Shown here one piece after another: positions 50,259-59,070 of a stretch of 64,000 nucleotides of DNA. The translations under genes and the position numbers were made by a program. The stretch comes from Myroides oncorhynchi. GTDB lineage: Bacteria; Bacteroidota; Bacteroidia; Flavobacteriales; Flavobacteriaceae. The notes under the pieces are model-generated. The model worked only from the letters and a program-made list of their open reading frames with translations. It was not told where the DNA came from and did no database searches. Within the stretch, counting starts at the first letter, position 1. Every line of letters begins with the position of its first letter. The DNA lies in NCBI RefSeq assembly GCF_020905415.1, contig NZ_JAJJMP010000001.1, positions 2,553,501 through 2,617,500 on the forward strand. The letters run 5' to 3'.

Positions 50259-53200
50259 TTAAAAGATTACTTTTATTCCAGCTGTTATCGTGCGTGGTAG
50301 CGGATATTCGTATTGGTACCAGTTGTTGTCATCTTCAGGATCTTGTCCTTTGAAGTTGGTCCACGTCAATAAGTTTTGTCCTTGAGCGAAGATGTTTACC
50401 TCTTTGACCACCTTGTTCCACTTGCCGAAATCTTTAAACTTGTAGTTGATGTTTAAGTTTCTCAGTTTTAAGTAATCTGCTTTTTGCAATTCTCTATCTG
50501 TCATATAACGAGCGTACTTAGCACTCGGGTTATCGCTTACATCACCTGGGTTTTGCCACATATCTAACATCCCTGTTGATTGGTTATAGATACGGTAAGT
50601 CTGATCTGCTGATGTTCTGTAAAATTCTCCTGTATTTAGACGATACATTCCTTTAATGAATGAGAACAATGCACTTACTTCTAAGTTTTTATATTTAAAG
50701 TTAGTTGTGAAACCTCCTTTTATAGCAGGATCAAAACCTCCTTTTACTAACACAGCATTATCAGGGTCATAAGTACTAGTGATATTTCCTTCTTTGTCAT
50801 AATATAGCGGTGCACCAGTCTGCTGATCTACACCAGCCCATTTGACCATATAGAAGTGACCTACCTGTTTTCCTACTTGATGGATAGAGTAGTCCTCAGT
50901 GATGATTTCGTCCTCGTCACCTAAGCTTAAGATTTTGTTTTTGTTATAAGCGAAGTTCACTCCTAAGTTAAAGGTGAAATCTCCACTTCTAATCACATCC
51001 CCTGATATTTTAAACTCAATACCACGGTTTCTGATTTTACCCATATTATCTGCTATAGATTCAAAACCTGAAGTATTAGAAAGTGTTCTATCTAAGAATA
51101 AATCACTCGTAATACGGTTGTAAAAGTCAACTTCTCCAATCAATCTATTGTTAAAGAGACCGAACTCAACTCCTATATCTAGAATCTTATTCATCTCCCA
51201 GTTGTACTGGCTATTACCTGGTGAAAGTGGGTTAAAGGCTGTACCTCCATTATACTGTCCAGGTCCGTAAAGACGGCGATAACCGAAGTCACTAGCGAAC
51301 CCATTTGCATTACCTGTCAGACCATAACTAGTTCTAAGACGCGCCATAGAGATAATATCTATATCCTGCATAAAGTCTTCCACTTTCATATTCCAACTAC
51401 CCCCTACGGCATAGAAGTATTTATATCTATTGTTACTCGGTACACGAGATGAACCATCTCTTCTCAAACTAGTAGATAGGGTAAATCTGTTCTCATACGA
51501 ATATCTCAATAAACCTATCTGAGATAGTAGCAGATTCTCAGATGCTCGTCCTTCCACTTTAGGGATAAAGTCATTCTCCGGCGTACCTGGCGTGATACCA
51601 CCCGCAGTGTGATCTAACCCATCTATTAATCCATATCCTGTAAATCCGTGATAGTTATACTTCTGTCTATTCATTTCCATCAATGCGATAGCCTCTAGCT
51701 CATTAGCTCCCCATCTGTATTTATAGTTGGCACCGAAGTTAGCCATTAAACCAATGTTCGTTTGATCACCTTGACTATACATCCCTTGTCCACCTTCTTC
51801 TACTAAATCACCGAAGTAGGTATCAGGCTTGATAATATGTGTGTTACTCAGTTTCGTATAGTCAACTCCAAGTGTACTTGTCAGTTTTAAATCGTCAGTA
51901 ATGTCAAAAGAGAAGTTCCCTGCTAATACCGCTTTTTGTTGTTTTTCTCTTCTGCTAACGTCATCATACATAGCTAATGCATTCGTACCAAACCTATTTG
52001 CTCCTGGTGTTAGTTTTCCATTCTCGTCATAAGGATTCTCATATGGAAGAGCGAAATACATAGAGGCTACAGGATTAGTCTCACTCACATCGAAGTCAGA
52101 CTCTGAAGTCTGGCTATTGATATTCGCTAAGTTGATGAAGAAGTTAGAGCTTAATCTACCAGACTTATTGTGGATATTACTATTCACGTTGAACTTCTCT
52201 ATGCCTGAGTTATACAGTACCCCATCTTGTTTGAAGTAGTTCACAGAAGTATAATGTTGTGTCTCTGCATTACCCCCTTGGAAGCTAAGGTTATGAGATT
52301 GGTTAATCCCACGTCTCATTAGTTTCTTCTTCCAGTCGATATTCGTTCTTCTAAGCTCTGCTAGACGCAAATCTCCATCTGCATAGTCAGCCTCTGTCTT
52401 AGCTGTCTGTACACCATTGACTACTTTATAAGGGTTGTTTCTAGAATACGCCCATCCAGGTAAGTCTTGATCTTGAAGCATTTCTTCAAACTGTAGACGT
52501 TGGTTGGTATTCATCATATCCCATTTGCTGTTATTCGCTTCAGAATATCCGTATTGGGTTTGGTAAGTGACACGCATTCCATCATTATCACTAGGCCCTT
52601 TTTTAGAGGTAATCACGATTACTCCATTTGCTCCACGAGAACCATACTGAGCAGTCGCAGCAGCATCTTTAAGCACAGTGATATCTTCGAAATCATCTGG
52701 ATTAAGCGCTGAGAAGGTAGCCGGTGAGATAGGTATTCCGTTTAATACATACAGTGGATTAGTATTCTCATCCTGCATAGATCCGATACCACGGATAGTG
52801 ACTCTACCAGGAGTACCTGGCTGTCCAGAAGGAGAGGCTACATATAGTCCGGGTACTTGCCCTTGAAGGGCTTGATCCATCGAACTCACTTGTGATCTAT
52901 TGATCGCTTGCGCCTCTATTTTACTAACGGCACCTGTAGTTTTAGAGCGAGACTGTTTAGTATATCCCGTTACTACAATACCTTCTAATATATTATCTTC
53001 TATATCTAAGTCTATAAATGAAGGGTATGCCCCCGCTTTTATAGTAATCTCTTTATCAAAGTAACCGATATATGATAAGCGAAGTTTTATTTCTTTTAAA
53101 TCGTTGTTTTCTAATTCGAACTTACCATCGTCTTGTGTAAGATCTACTGCATCGTTAGTGATATTTTCGATCATAACACCTGGTAGAGGAAGAAGCGTTT

Positions 53201-53306
53201 CGGCATCTCTCACCACGATAGGAGCTTTCTTTTGTTGTGCGTAGCTGCTTAAGGTCATAGCCATAAATAAGGCAAGTGACAACAGCGATCTTTTAGTGAT
53301 ATGCAT
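50259..53306 (-). CDS. SusC/RagA-family TonB-linked outer-membrane channel
   Basis: 1015 residues. The signal peptide runs to about residue 23 (SYAQ). A carboxypeptidase-D-like domain follows (about 29-100, VVRDAETLLPLPGVMIENIT). The TonB-box-like region has IVVTGYTKQSRSKTTGAVSK. The plug domain runs about 115-235, with LQGQVPGLYVASPSGQPG, ITVLKDAAATAQYGSRGANG and VIVITSKKG, which are signature SusC motifs. A 22-strand barrel runs to the end. It imports an oligomer with energy from TonB, working with the SusD protein. A -7 box lies at 53335. Confidence 0.96.
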   Translation of the reverse strand: MHITKRSLLSLALFMAMTLSSYAQQKKAPIVVRDAETLLPLPGVMIENITNDAVDLTQDDGKFELENNDLKEIKLRLSYIGYFDKEITIKAGAYPSFIDLDIEDNILEGIVVTGYTKQSRSKTTGAVSKIEAQAINRSQVSSMDQALQGQVPGLYVASPSGQPGTPGRVTIRGIGSMQDENTNPLYVLNGIPISPATFSALNPDDFEDITVLKDAAATAQYGSRGANGVIVITSKKGPSDNDGMRVTYQTQYGYSEANNSKWDMMNTNQRLQFEEMLQDQDLPGWAYSRNNPYKVVNGVQTAKTEADYADGDLRLAELRRTNIDWKKKLMRRGINQSHNLSFQGGNAETQHYTSVNYFKQDGVLYNSGIEKFNVNSNIHNKSGRLSSNFFINLANINSQTSESDFDVSETNPVASMYFALPYENPYDENGKLTPGANRFGTNALAMYDDVSRREKQQKAVLAGNFSFDITDDLKLTSTLGVDYTKLSNTHIIKPDTYFGDLVEEGGQGMYSQGDQTNIGLMANFGANYKYRWGANELEAIALMEMNRQKYNYHGFTGYGLIDGLDHTAGGITPGTPENDFIPKVEGRASENLLLSQIGLLRYSYENRFTLSTSLRRDGSSRVPSNNRYKYFYAVGGSWNMKVEDFMQDIDIISMARLRTSYGLTGNANGFASDFGYRRLYGPGQYNGGTAFNPLSPGNSQYNWEMNKILDIGVEFGLFNNRLIGEVDFYNRITSDLFLDRTLSNTSGFESIADNMGKIRNRGIEFKISGDVIRSGDFTFNLGVNFAYNKNKILSLGDEDEIITEDYSIHQVGKQVGHFYMVKWAGVDQQTGAPLYYDKEGNITSTYDPDNAVLVKGGFDPAIKGGFTTNFKYKNLEVSALFSFIKGMYRLNTGEFYRTSADQTYRIYNQSTGMLDMWQNPGDVSDNPSAKYARYMTDRELQKADYLKLRNLNINYKFKDFGKWNKVVKEVNIFAQGQNLLTWTNFKGQDPEDDNNWYQYEYPLPRTITAGIKVIF

Positions 53307-53334
53307 AAATAAGTTATTGTTTTATTTAACAGTA

Positions 53335-53342
53335 CAAACTTA
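53335..53342 (-). promoter_or_regulatory. Candidate susC -7 box (TAAGTTTG)
   Basis: It matches TAnnTTTG on the minus strand, 28 bases before the SusC start codon. Confidence 0.5.
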
Positions 53343-53422
53343 TTTCAAGGTAATTAGTATGGTCTTAGAAGGATATGAGTAGAAGATTAAAAGGAGATTA
53401 GAAAAATTTAATGTAAGATAGA

Positions 53423-53446
53423 GGTTAACAGTAATCGGTTAACAGT
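53423..53446 (+). repeat. Direct repeat GGTTAACAGT x2
   Basis: Two copies of the 10-mer GGTTAACAGT (53423-53432 and 53437-53446) lie 14 bases apart. The second copy is followed by GAACAG, a partial echo. The reverse complement lies at 55095-55104. Confidence 0.6.
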
Positions 53447-53550
53447 GAACAGTTTTCATCTGTCGTTTAATAGTTAGATAATCTTAGAAAGTATAATAAA
53501 CTCTTACAACAAACAACATCACGACATCACAACTCCACAAAAAAACAAAA

Positions 53551-53589
53551 GAAAAAAAACAGCGAGTATAGATGACTACACTCGCTGTT
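53551..53589 (-). terminator. Rho-independent terminator of the histidine-kinase gene
   Basis: On the minus strand AACAGCGAGT/ACTCGCTGTT with an inner TAG/CTA pair is followed by TTTTTTTTC. It lies 38 bases after the stop at 53627. Confidence 0.9.
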
Positions 53590-53626
53590 ACGAATTATAA
53601 TTTAGATAATGATTGAGACATTTGTT

Positions 53627-54982
53627 TTAAACGCTTTTAGGTATCTTAAGAACGACTGTTGTTCCTGCCGCTAATTCAGAGTCTATGGTTAGTTGCCCTT
53701 TGTGCAACTGAACTATTTTTGACGCTAAAGACAGTCCTAAACCAGTCCCTTTAATACCAAATGCATTACTAGAACGGTAAAAAGGGAGAAATAGTTTGTC
53801 TAGGTCTTCTTTTTTTATTCCGATACCTTGATCTTTGACCATAACGATGATATTATCCTTATCTGTATCTAAGATTAATTCTATAGGTTCGTTCTGTGAG
53901 AATTTACTTGCATTTAGTATCACATTAGACAAGGCAAGTTCTAATAGACCGCCATTGCCATTAAAGAATAGCTTGTGAAGTTCTTGATCCGTATTGATTG
54001 TTATCTCTAGGTTTAAGTCTTTCTGTGCGGCTATCAAGTGATCTATCATTGTCCACCAGAACTCTTCAAAAGCGTGTTTGTGTAACGGATAGACAGAACT
54101 ATCTAGCTGAGATAATGCTAGTAGATTATTAATCATCTGATCCATATGGGTAGCATCGTGTACTACTCCTTGTAATACTGTGATGTATTCTTGTTCAGAA
54201 CGCGATTGTCTCAAGGCTATCTCCGCATTGCCCATTAGAGATGCAATAGGTGTCTTTAGCTCGTGTGAGGCATGGGATACGAAAGCCTGTTGGTTGTCAA
54301 AAGAGTCTTGTAATCTTCTAAACAACTCATTAATGGTCTCGCTAAGTATACGTATCTCATCTTTAGACATATCCTGTGTGGGGATAGGGTAGAGGGTAGA
54401 GATATTCTTCTTCGAGATGTGTTTGTTAATACGGGTAATGGGTATCAAGAAATAACCAGCAAACAGGCGAGATAGAAAAAAAGTAATCAGTAATGCAATA
54501 ACTAAGCTAATGAGCATCACTGTTCTGAGCTGCTGAAGTGCAGCAACCCCCTTCTCATTTGCCGCTTTAGCCATCACGATAAAGTCACCAGAGTTATCTC
54601 TATAGAAGATTCCCACTACATAGTCATCTTCCATCTTAGTATATACTTTTTTCTTATCGACTACCTGTCCTAGAGTAGCTTTGTCCCATTTGAGATCTCC
54701 TTCTTCTATAAAAGTAGGCTCATAATTAATGTCATAGATTCTTATCTCCTCTTGAGGTAGAGTACGTGGGTATTTGCGTAAGACTTCGTCAAACTCTGCT
54801 TTTGTAAAGTTGTCTTCAGCTAGATAGTTATGCCCTACAGTGAATGCTCTATCTTCTAATTGTTTAAAGAACGTATTCTGCCAATGATTAGAAACAACAA
54901 AGTACACTGCCACTAATACCCCTAATAAGAGGATAGTAAATAGCCCTGAGAATTGAAGAGAAAGTCTATTGCGTATTTTCAT
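53627..54982 (-). CDS. Sensor histidine kinase, OmpR-type pair
   Basis: 451 residues. Membrane helix 1 (about 11-31), an extracytoplasmic sensor domain (about 32-152), and helix 2 (about 153-177). A HAMP segment (about 178-228) follows. The HisKA box has phospho-acceptor H240 in VSHASHELKTPIASLM. The ATPase domain shows N-box LALSNVILNASKFS, G1 box KDQGIGIKKED and G2 box GTGLGLSLASKIV. It autophosphorylates and passes phosphate to the response regulator encoded 130 bases upstream. The target genes and signal are unknown. SusCD lies on the same strand downstream, beyond a terminator. Confidence 0.95.
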   Translation of the reverse strand: MKIRNRLSLQFSGLFTILLLGVLVAVYFVVSNHWQNTFFKQLEDRAFTVGHNYLAEDNFTKAEFDEVLRKYPRTLPQEEIRIYDINYEPTFIEEGDLKWDKATLGQVVDKKKVYTKMEDDYVVGIFYRDNSGDFIVMAKAANEKGVAALQQLRTVMLISLVIALLITFFLSRLFAGYFLIPITRINKHISKKNISTLYPIPTQDMSKDEIRILSETINELFRRLQDSFDNQQAFVSHASHELKTPIASLMGNAEIALRQSRSEQEYITVLQGVVHDATHMDQMINNLLALSQLDSSVYPLHKHAFEEFWWTMIDHLIAAQKDLNLEITINTDQELHKLFFNGNGGLLELALSNVILNASKFSQNEPIELILDTDKDNIIVMVKDQGIGIKKEDLDKLFLPFYRSSNAFGIKGTGLGLSLASKIVQLHKGQLTIDSELAAGTTVVLKIPKSV

Positions 54983-55094
54983 TTTTATTGTTTTTTGTGA
55001 AGTCGTGATTTTGTTAATTAGGACACTTCACTAAATTATTGACCTCACTAGTGTAATACTTTTTTAAACACAAATTAAAAACCGTACACCGTAC

Positions 55095-55104
55095 ACTGTT
55101 AACC
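55095..55104 (-). repeat. Inverted copy of the GGTTAACAGT repeat
   Basis: ACTGTTAACC here is the reverse complement of the 10-mer at 53423 and 53437. It is preceded by two CCGTACA units (55082-55088 and 55089-55095). Such short intergenic arrays are reminiscent of repeats seen between genes in other Flavobacteria. Confidence 0.5.
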
Positions 55105-55112
55105 AAATAAAA

Positions 55113-55787
55113 CTATTCATCTTTTAGTATATACCCCATACCAATAACAGTATGAATTAATTGGGTGTTGTATTCCTTATCTATTTTTCGTCTCACATAG
55201 TTGACATAGACATCTATTAGATTAGTCCCTCTGTCAAAACCTATTCCCCATACAGCTTCAGCTATCTGAGTACGCGTTAATACTCTATTCTTATTGACTA
55301 AGAAATACTCTAATAGCGTGTATTCTTTCTGCGTTAGTACAATATCTTTATTCGCTCTAGAGACTGATTTTTTATAGGTATTCATTACCAGGTCAGCTGC
55401 CTTATACTCTAGGGTAGGCATCGACATCGTGTTTCTACGTGTAAGGGCTTTTATACGCAGAAGTAATTCTTCGAAGTGAAACGGCTTCGTTAGATAATCA
55501 TCTGCTCCCATATTAAATCCTTTTACCTTGTCATTTAGCGTAGATAATGCTGTTAACATCAGGATAGGGATATCACCTTTGTATTTTTTGATCTGTTGAC
55601 ACAGTTCGAATCCGTTCATATAAGGAAGAATAACATCTAATATAATCAGGTCAAACTCTTGTTCCATCGCTAGCTGTAGCCCTATCATCCCATCATAGGC
55701 AAAGGCTACTTGATGTTGACTTTCTTCTAGTCCTTTTCTGATAAAGTTAGATACACTTACCTCGTCTTCTATTAAAAGTATGTTCAT
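55113..55787 (-). CDS. OmpR/PhoB-family response regulator
   Basis: 224 residues. The receiver domain (1-118) has acidic E7, D8 in IEDEVS, phospho-acceptor D51 in LIILDVILP, T79 in MLTAL and K101 in DDYLTKPF. The winged-helix output domain (about 126-222) shows LVMNTYKKSVSRANKDIVLT, then EYTLLEYFLVNKNRVLTRTQ, GTNLIDVYVNYVRRKID and the final HTVIGMGYIL, the DNA-binding end. It is paired with the histidine kinase 130 bases downstream. The gap holds the TTAACC repeat. A -7 box lies at 55805. Confidence 0.97.
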   Translation of the reverse strand: MNILLIEDEVSVSNFIRKGLEESQHQVAFAYDGMIGLQLAMEQEFDLIILDVILPYMNGFELCQQIKKYKGDIPILMLTALSTLNDKVKGFNMGADDYLTKPFHFEELLLRIKALTRRNTMSMPTLEYKAADLVMNTYKKSVSRANKDIVLTQKEYTLLEYFLVNKNRVLTRTQIAEAVWGIGFDRGTNLIDVYVNYVRRKIDKEYNTQLIHTVIGMGYILKDE

Positions 55788-55804
55788 AGGGCTGATTTTT
55801 ATAA

Positions 55805-55812
55805 CAAAGCTA
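55805..55812 (-). promoter_or_regulatory. Candidate response-regulator -7 box (TAGCTTTG)
   Basis: It matches TAnnTTTG on the minus strand, 17 bases before the start codon at 55787. Confidence 0.5.
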
Positions 55813-56034
55813 AAGCATATATCGAGCCACTAGTGAAGCATTAGAGAAATTTAATCTACGGTTAGAATTTACTTAGAGAGTTGTATTAAGGTGGATTATA
55901 AGTATCAATACAATGGCAAGGAGAAAGTGATTGTATTGTTGTTAATGTGAATGTTATTAGAATGTTATGTTTTTATTGGCATGGCAGTAATTAGATTTTA
56001 ATAGCGTACTTTTAAATGAACCAATACTACTAAT

Positions 56035-56562
56035 ATGAATGAATTTTTACGTTATCGATTTCTGGTAGATTCAGGAGTAGATGTTTTCTGTAAGAGCGAA
56101 ATAAAAAGTCTGCAAAAGGTTTTTAGATTTTCTGATGATTATTTTCGTTTTTTATTGATTAATGGCAATTGGCCTCTAATTACAATATCGACTAATATCA
56201 GTTCTTCTTGTATGTATGATAATTTGGTTTTTTTAGAGCAAACAAATGAAGATTGTATTTTTTCACCATATATTTTTATTGTTGGAAGATGGACTGAAGA
56301 TAAATTAATAGGAGAGGTTTTAGTGGGATCACATAAAGGAGCTATTGTTCTAATCGAAGAAGATAAGTATTGCGATATAGATAGTATTGAAGAGTTACTT
56401 GAAGATTTAGATATAGATAATGTAGAGTATCATCTCCAGTGCGATTTTAAAACTGTTAATACCTTATTATCAGAAGAACTTGGAATTATTAAGCTTTTAG
56501 AGTGTTCTTTTATAGACTTTTTAGAGAATAGGTTATTAGTCACAGGTGAAATAAGATGCTAG
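56035..56562 (+). CDS. Hypothetical protein, possible SUKH/immunity-like fold
   Basis: 175 residues, acidic, no signal or membrane segment. It shows FRFSDDYFRFLLINGNWPLI near 31-50 and DNLVFLEQTNEDCIFSPYIF, then VGRWTEDKLIGEVLVGSHKG, an alternating alpha/beta pattern. VGSHKGAIVLIEED, with a glycine-histidine turn before a strand, recalls SMI1/KNR4 (SUKH) proteins that often act as immunity proteins against toxins. The match is weak and I can name no family. It stands alone between two convergently unrelated loci, with a weak hairpin after its stop. Confidence 0.5.
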   Translation: MNEFLRYRFLVDSGVDVFCKSEIKSLQKVFRFSDDYFRFLLINGNWPLITISTNISSSCMYDNLVFLEQTNEDCIFSPYIFIVGRWTEDKLIGEVLVGSHKGAIVLIEEDKYCDIDSIEELLEDLDIDNVEYHLQCDFKTVNTLLSEELGIIKLLECSFIDFLENRLLVTGEIRC

Positions 56563-56603
56563 TGCTGTATTTATCGTAATTTTTTTTAGAAATTTTAGCT
56601 GTG

Positions 56604-56638
56604 AATAGTGTAGTCCATTGGTATTGCACTATTTTTTT
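56604..56638 (+). terminator. Weak terminator-like hairpin
   Basis: AATAGTG/CACTATT, a 7-bp stem with a 16-base loop, is followed by a long T run. It lies 41 bases after the hypothetical gene. The rest to 56801 shows nothing else. Confidence 0.5.
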
Positions 56639-56801
56639 TACTTTTTCCGTCAATGTTTTTTTCGCATTGAATGCATTATTTTTGAGAATTAAAATTCGTA
56701 ATACGGTATTTTTTGTTCAAGTTAGTTAGTCATTTTTCCGTTTCAAGTAATTATATATCACTTTGGGTAATGTTAAATATACAGATATAGAAATATAAAA
56801 G

Positions 56802-56809
56802 TACTTTTG
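56802..56809 (+). promoter_or_regulatory. Candidate -7 box (TACTTTTG)
   Basis: It matches TAnnTTTG, 28 bases before the GTG at 56838 and 61 before the ATG at 56871 of the kinase gene. Confidence 0.45.
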
Positions 56810-56870
56810 TTAAGTCTAGATTCTATAATAGGCTAATGTGGAATTTAGATTAAAAGAATTTAATAAAAGT

Positions 56871-57980
56871 ATGGCGGCAAAGAAAGTAAAAGAAGAGTCA
56901 ATGTTTTTAAGGCATTATAGGCTAATGGTTATACCATTAGTATTTGTTCTTTATTTGTTTTCCCATTTTCTATTAAATCCATATGACGCAGATTGGGTTA
57001 CTATGGATGTGAAAGAGATGTGGGAATCAGCTTTAGTATTGTTTATTTATTGTATGGCTATTACAGAAGTTAGTTTACAGTTGAGTAAGGTGCTAAATAA
57101 GTTTTTGCCATGGGACAAGTTACCTGTTATGCGCGTGGTAGTTCAGTTTGTTCTGCTTATTTTATTTATATTTATTATATATTTTGCTATCAATTTTGTT
57201 TATATCTATTTATCTCCTTATGAGTCATTTGACATTATAGATTTGGAAGCTAAAATAGATATTTGGCAGTCCTTGATTATTAGCTTTAACACAGGTATTT
57301 TTATTAGTGCTATTCATACTGGGTATTTTTTGATTAATAATTGGAAAAAATCTATGGTAGATGCTGCAGATCTAAAATTAAAAGCAGAACAGTTAGAACG
57401 TATTGCAAGTCAGGCTGAACTAGAGTCTTTAAAAATGCAATTAGATCCACATTTTCTGTTCAATAACTTTAGTACTTTATCAGAGTTAGTTGTTGAAGAC
57501 CAAGGACTGGCAGTTAAGTTTATAGATAATTTGTCATTAGTATACAGGTATATGTTGTCTAATGTTAGGAAGAATACAGTTAGTCTTTTAGAAGAATTAA
57601 CTTTTGTAGAATCATATTTCTATCTTATTAAAGAACGAATGGGAACTAAAGTTGTTCTGAATATTAACGTGTTAGAAGAAATTAAAAAGAACTTCTTTGT
57701 AGCTCCTATTGCTATACAGTTGTTAGTGGAGAATGCGGTAAAGCATAACAGTGTCTCTAAAGATCATCCTTTAATCATAGACATTTATGTAGATGGTAAC
57801 TATGTAGTGGTGAGTAATAATATACAAGAGTTAGTAGTAAATCTTCCATCTTCTAAAGTAGGGCTAACTAATATTAAAGAAAGATATCGTCTATTAAGTA
57901 AACATAAGGTAGTTATAGAGAAGACAGAAAGTAATTTTATGGTAAAATTACCTTTGCTTATAAATAAGAATGATAGATAA
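56871..57980 (+). CDS. LytS-type sensor histidine kinase (His_kinase family)
   Basis: 369 residues from ATG 56871. A GTG at 56838 adds 11 residues and cannot be excluded, since the -7 box is 28 bases before it. Four membrane helices lie within 1-160 (about 19-36, 50-67, 87-117 and 132-155). The PF06580-type kinase block follows, with H194 in MQLDPHFLFNNFSTLSELV and then YRYMLSNVRKNTVSLLEEL. The ATPase-like end has IAIQLLVENAVKHN and VGLTNIKERYRLL. It pairs with the LytTR response regulator 27 bases downstream. Such pairs in Bacteroidota sense envelope or nutrient signals. The nearby RND efflux operon is a plausible but unproven target. Confidence 0.92.
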   Translation: MAAKKVKEESMFLRHYRLMVIPLVFVLYLFSHFLLNPYDADWVTMDVKEMWESALVLFIYCMAITEVSLQLSKVLNKFLPWDKLPVMRVVVQFVLLILFIFIIYFAINFVYIYLSPYESFDIIDLEAKIDIWQSLIISFNTGIFISAIHTGYFLINNWKKSMVDAADLKLKAEQLERIASQAELESLKMQLDPHFLFNNFSTLSELVVEDQGLAVKFIDNLSLVYRYMLSNVRKNTVSLLEELTFVESYFYLIKERMGTKVVLNINVLEEIKKNFFVAPIAIQLLVENAVKHNSVSKDHPLIIDIYVDGNYVVVSNNIQELVVNLPSSKVGLTNIKERYRLLSKHKVVIEKTESNFMVKLPLLINKNDR

Positions 57981-58007
57981 TAATTAGCTATAAAGAAAAG
58001 TAAATAT

Positions 58008-58775
58008 ATGCAGTTGAAAGTTTTAATCGTAGAAGATGAGGTAAGAAATGCAAATAAATTATCTCGGTTGTTACAGGTACTAGATTCGGATATAGAAATA
58101 GTGGCTGTGGTAGAAAGTGTAAAGGAATGTGTGGAGTGGCTACAGGATAATGAAGAGCCTTCTTTAATCATGATGGATATACGGCTTGAAGATGGTTTGT
58201 GTTTTGAAATTTTTGAACAGATAGAAGTTAAATCACCTGTTATTTTTACTACATCTTATGATGAGTATGCACTTAAGGCATTTAAAGTAAATAGTATTGA
58301 TTATATAATGAAGCCTGTCCGAGAAGAAGAATTAGAACAGGCCTTGAATAAGTTTAAGACACTCAGGAGTAGTACTCCTATGTTAAGCGAATCTATAAAA
58401 GATATTTTAGGTAGCTTACATAAGAAAGAAACTTTTTATAGATCTCGTTTTTTAATACCTTATAAAGATGGTTTTAAAACCGTCAAAGTAGGTGAGATTG
58501 ATTTTATTTATTCGGAATTAAAAATCACCCATTTAGTACTTAAAGATAAGTCAACGATTATTGTAGGACAAACATTAGAGGAATTAGAAGAGGAACTAGA
58601 TCCAGTAATATTCTTTAGGGCAAATAGACAGCATATAATAAGTGTGGATAGTATAGATAACATTCAAAATTATCACAATGGAAAACTTAAAGTTAGCTTA
58701 GTAAAAGATCCACAGCGTGAAGTGATTATAAGTAGAGAGAAAGCTCCTTTATTAAAGAGTTGGTTAAATAGCTAA
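58008..58775 (+). CDS. LytTR-family response regulator
   Basis: 255 residues. The receiver domain (1-120) has D57 in SLIMMDIRLEDG, with D10, E11 in VEDEV and K in KPVREEE. The LytTR DNA-binding domain (about 150-250) shows FLIPYKDGFKTVKVGEIDFI, then VGQTLEELEEELDPVIFFRA, then NRQHIISVDSIDNIQNYHNG, which carries the R-x-H-x-x-x-V-D signature. It forms a two-gene unit with the LytS-type kinase. The LytTR family binds direct repeats. Its target here is not evident, although an efflux operon starts 300 bases later. A strong terminator follows. Confidence 0.95.
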   Translation: MQLKVLIVEDEVRNANKLSRLLQVLDSDIEIVAVVESVKECVEWLQDNEEPSLIMMDIRLEDGLCFEIFEQIEVKSPVIFTTSYDEYALKAFKVNSIDYIMKPVREEELEQALNKFKTLRSSTPMLSESIKDILGSLHKKETFYRSRFLIPYKDGFKTVKVGEIDFIYSELKITHLVLKDKSTIIVGQTLEELEEELDPVIFFRANRQHIISVDSIDNIQNYHNGKLKVSLVKDPQREVIISREKAPLLKSWLNS

Positions 58776-58797
58776 TAAGCATTAAAATAGTCATTAG

Positions 58798-58836
58798 AAA
58801 AGTCCATATAGTAGAGATGCTATATGGGCTTTTGTT
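58798..58836 (+). terminator. Rho-independent terminator
   Basis: AAAAGTCCATATAG/CTATATGGGCTTTT (one G-T pair) with an 8-base loop and trailing T residues ends the LytS/LytTR unit. From here to 59070 nothing else is supported. Confidence 0.88.
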
Positions 58837-59070
58837 TTGGCTAAGATTATAGGTTATTAGATGTGTTAAGGGTTAAAATATTCTTAATTAACTCACAGTA
58901 AAATATAGAGATTAATCCATTGGTAATGTCTGTTTTCTAGTTGCTGATAAATGCTATTTCGTATTAGTAACAAGTTTTGACGTTTCAGGTTCGAATTTTT
59001 ACGCTTCGAATTAATTATAGAAGTTGGCGTTCTATTTTTTTTGACTTTTGTTGTGTTAAAAGCGTTAGAA

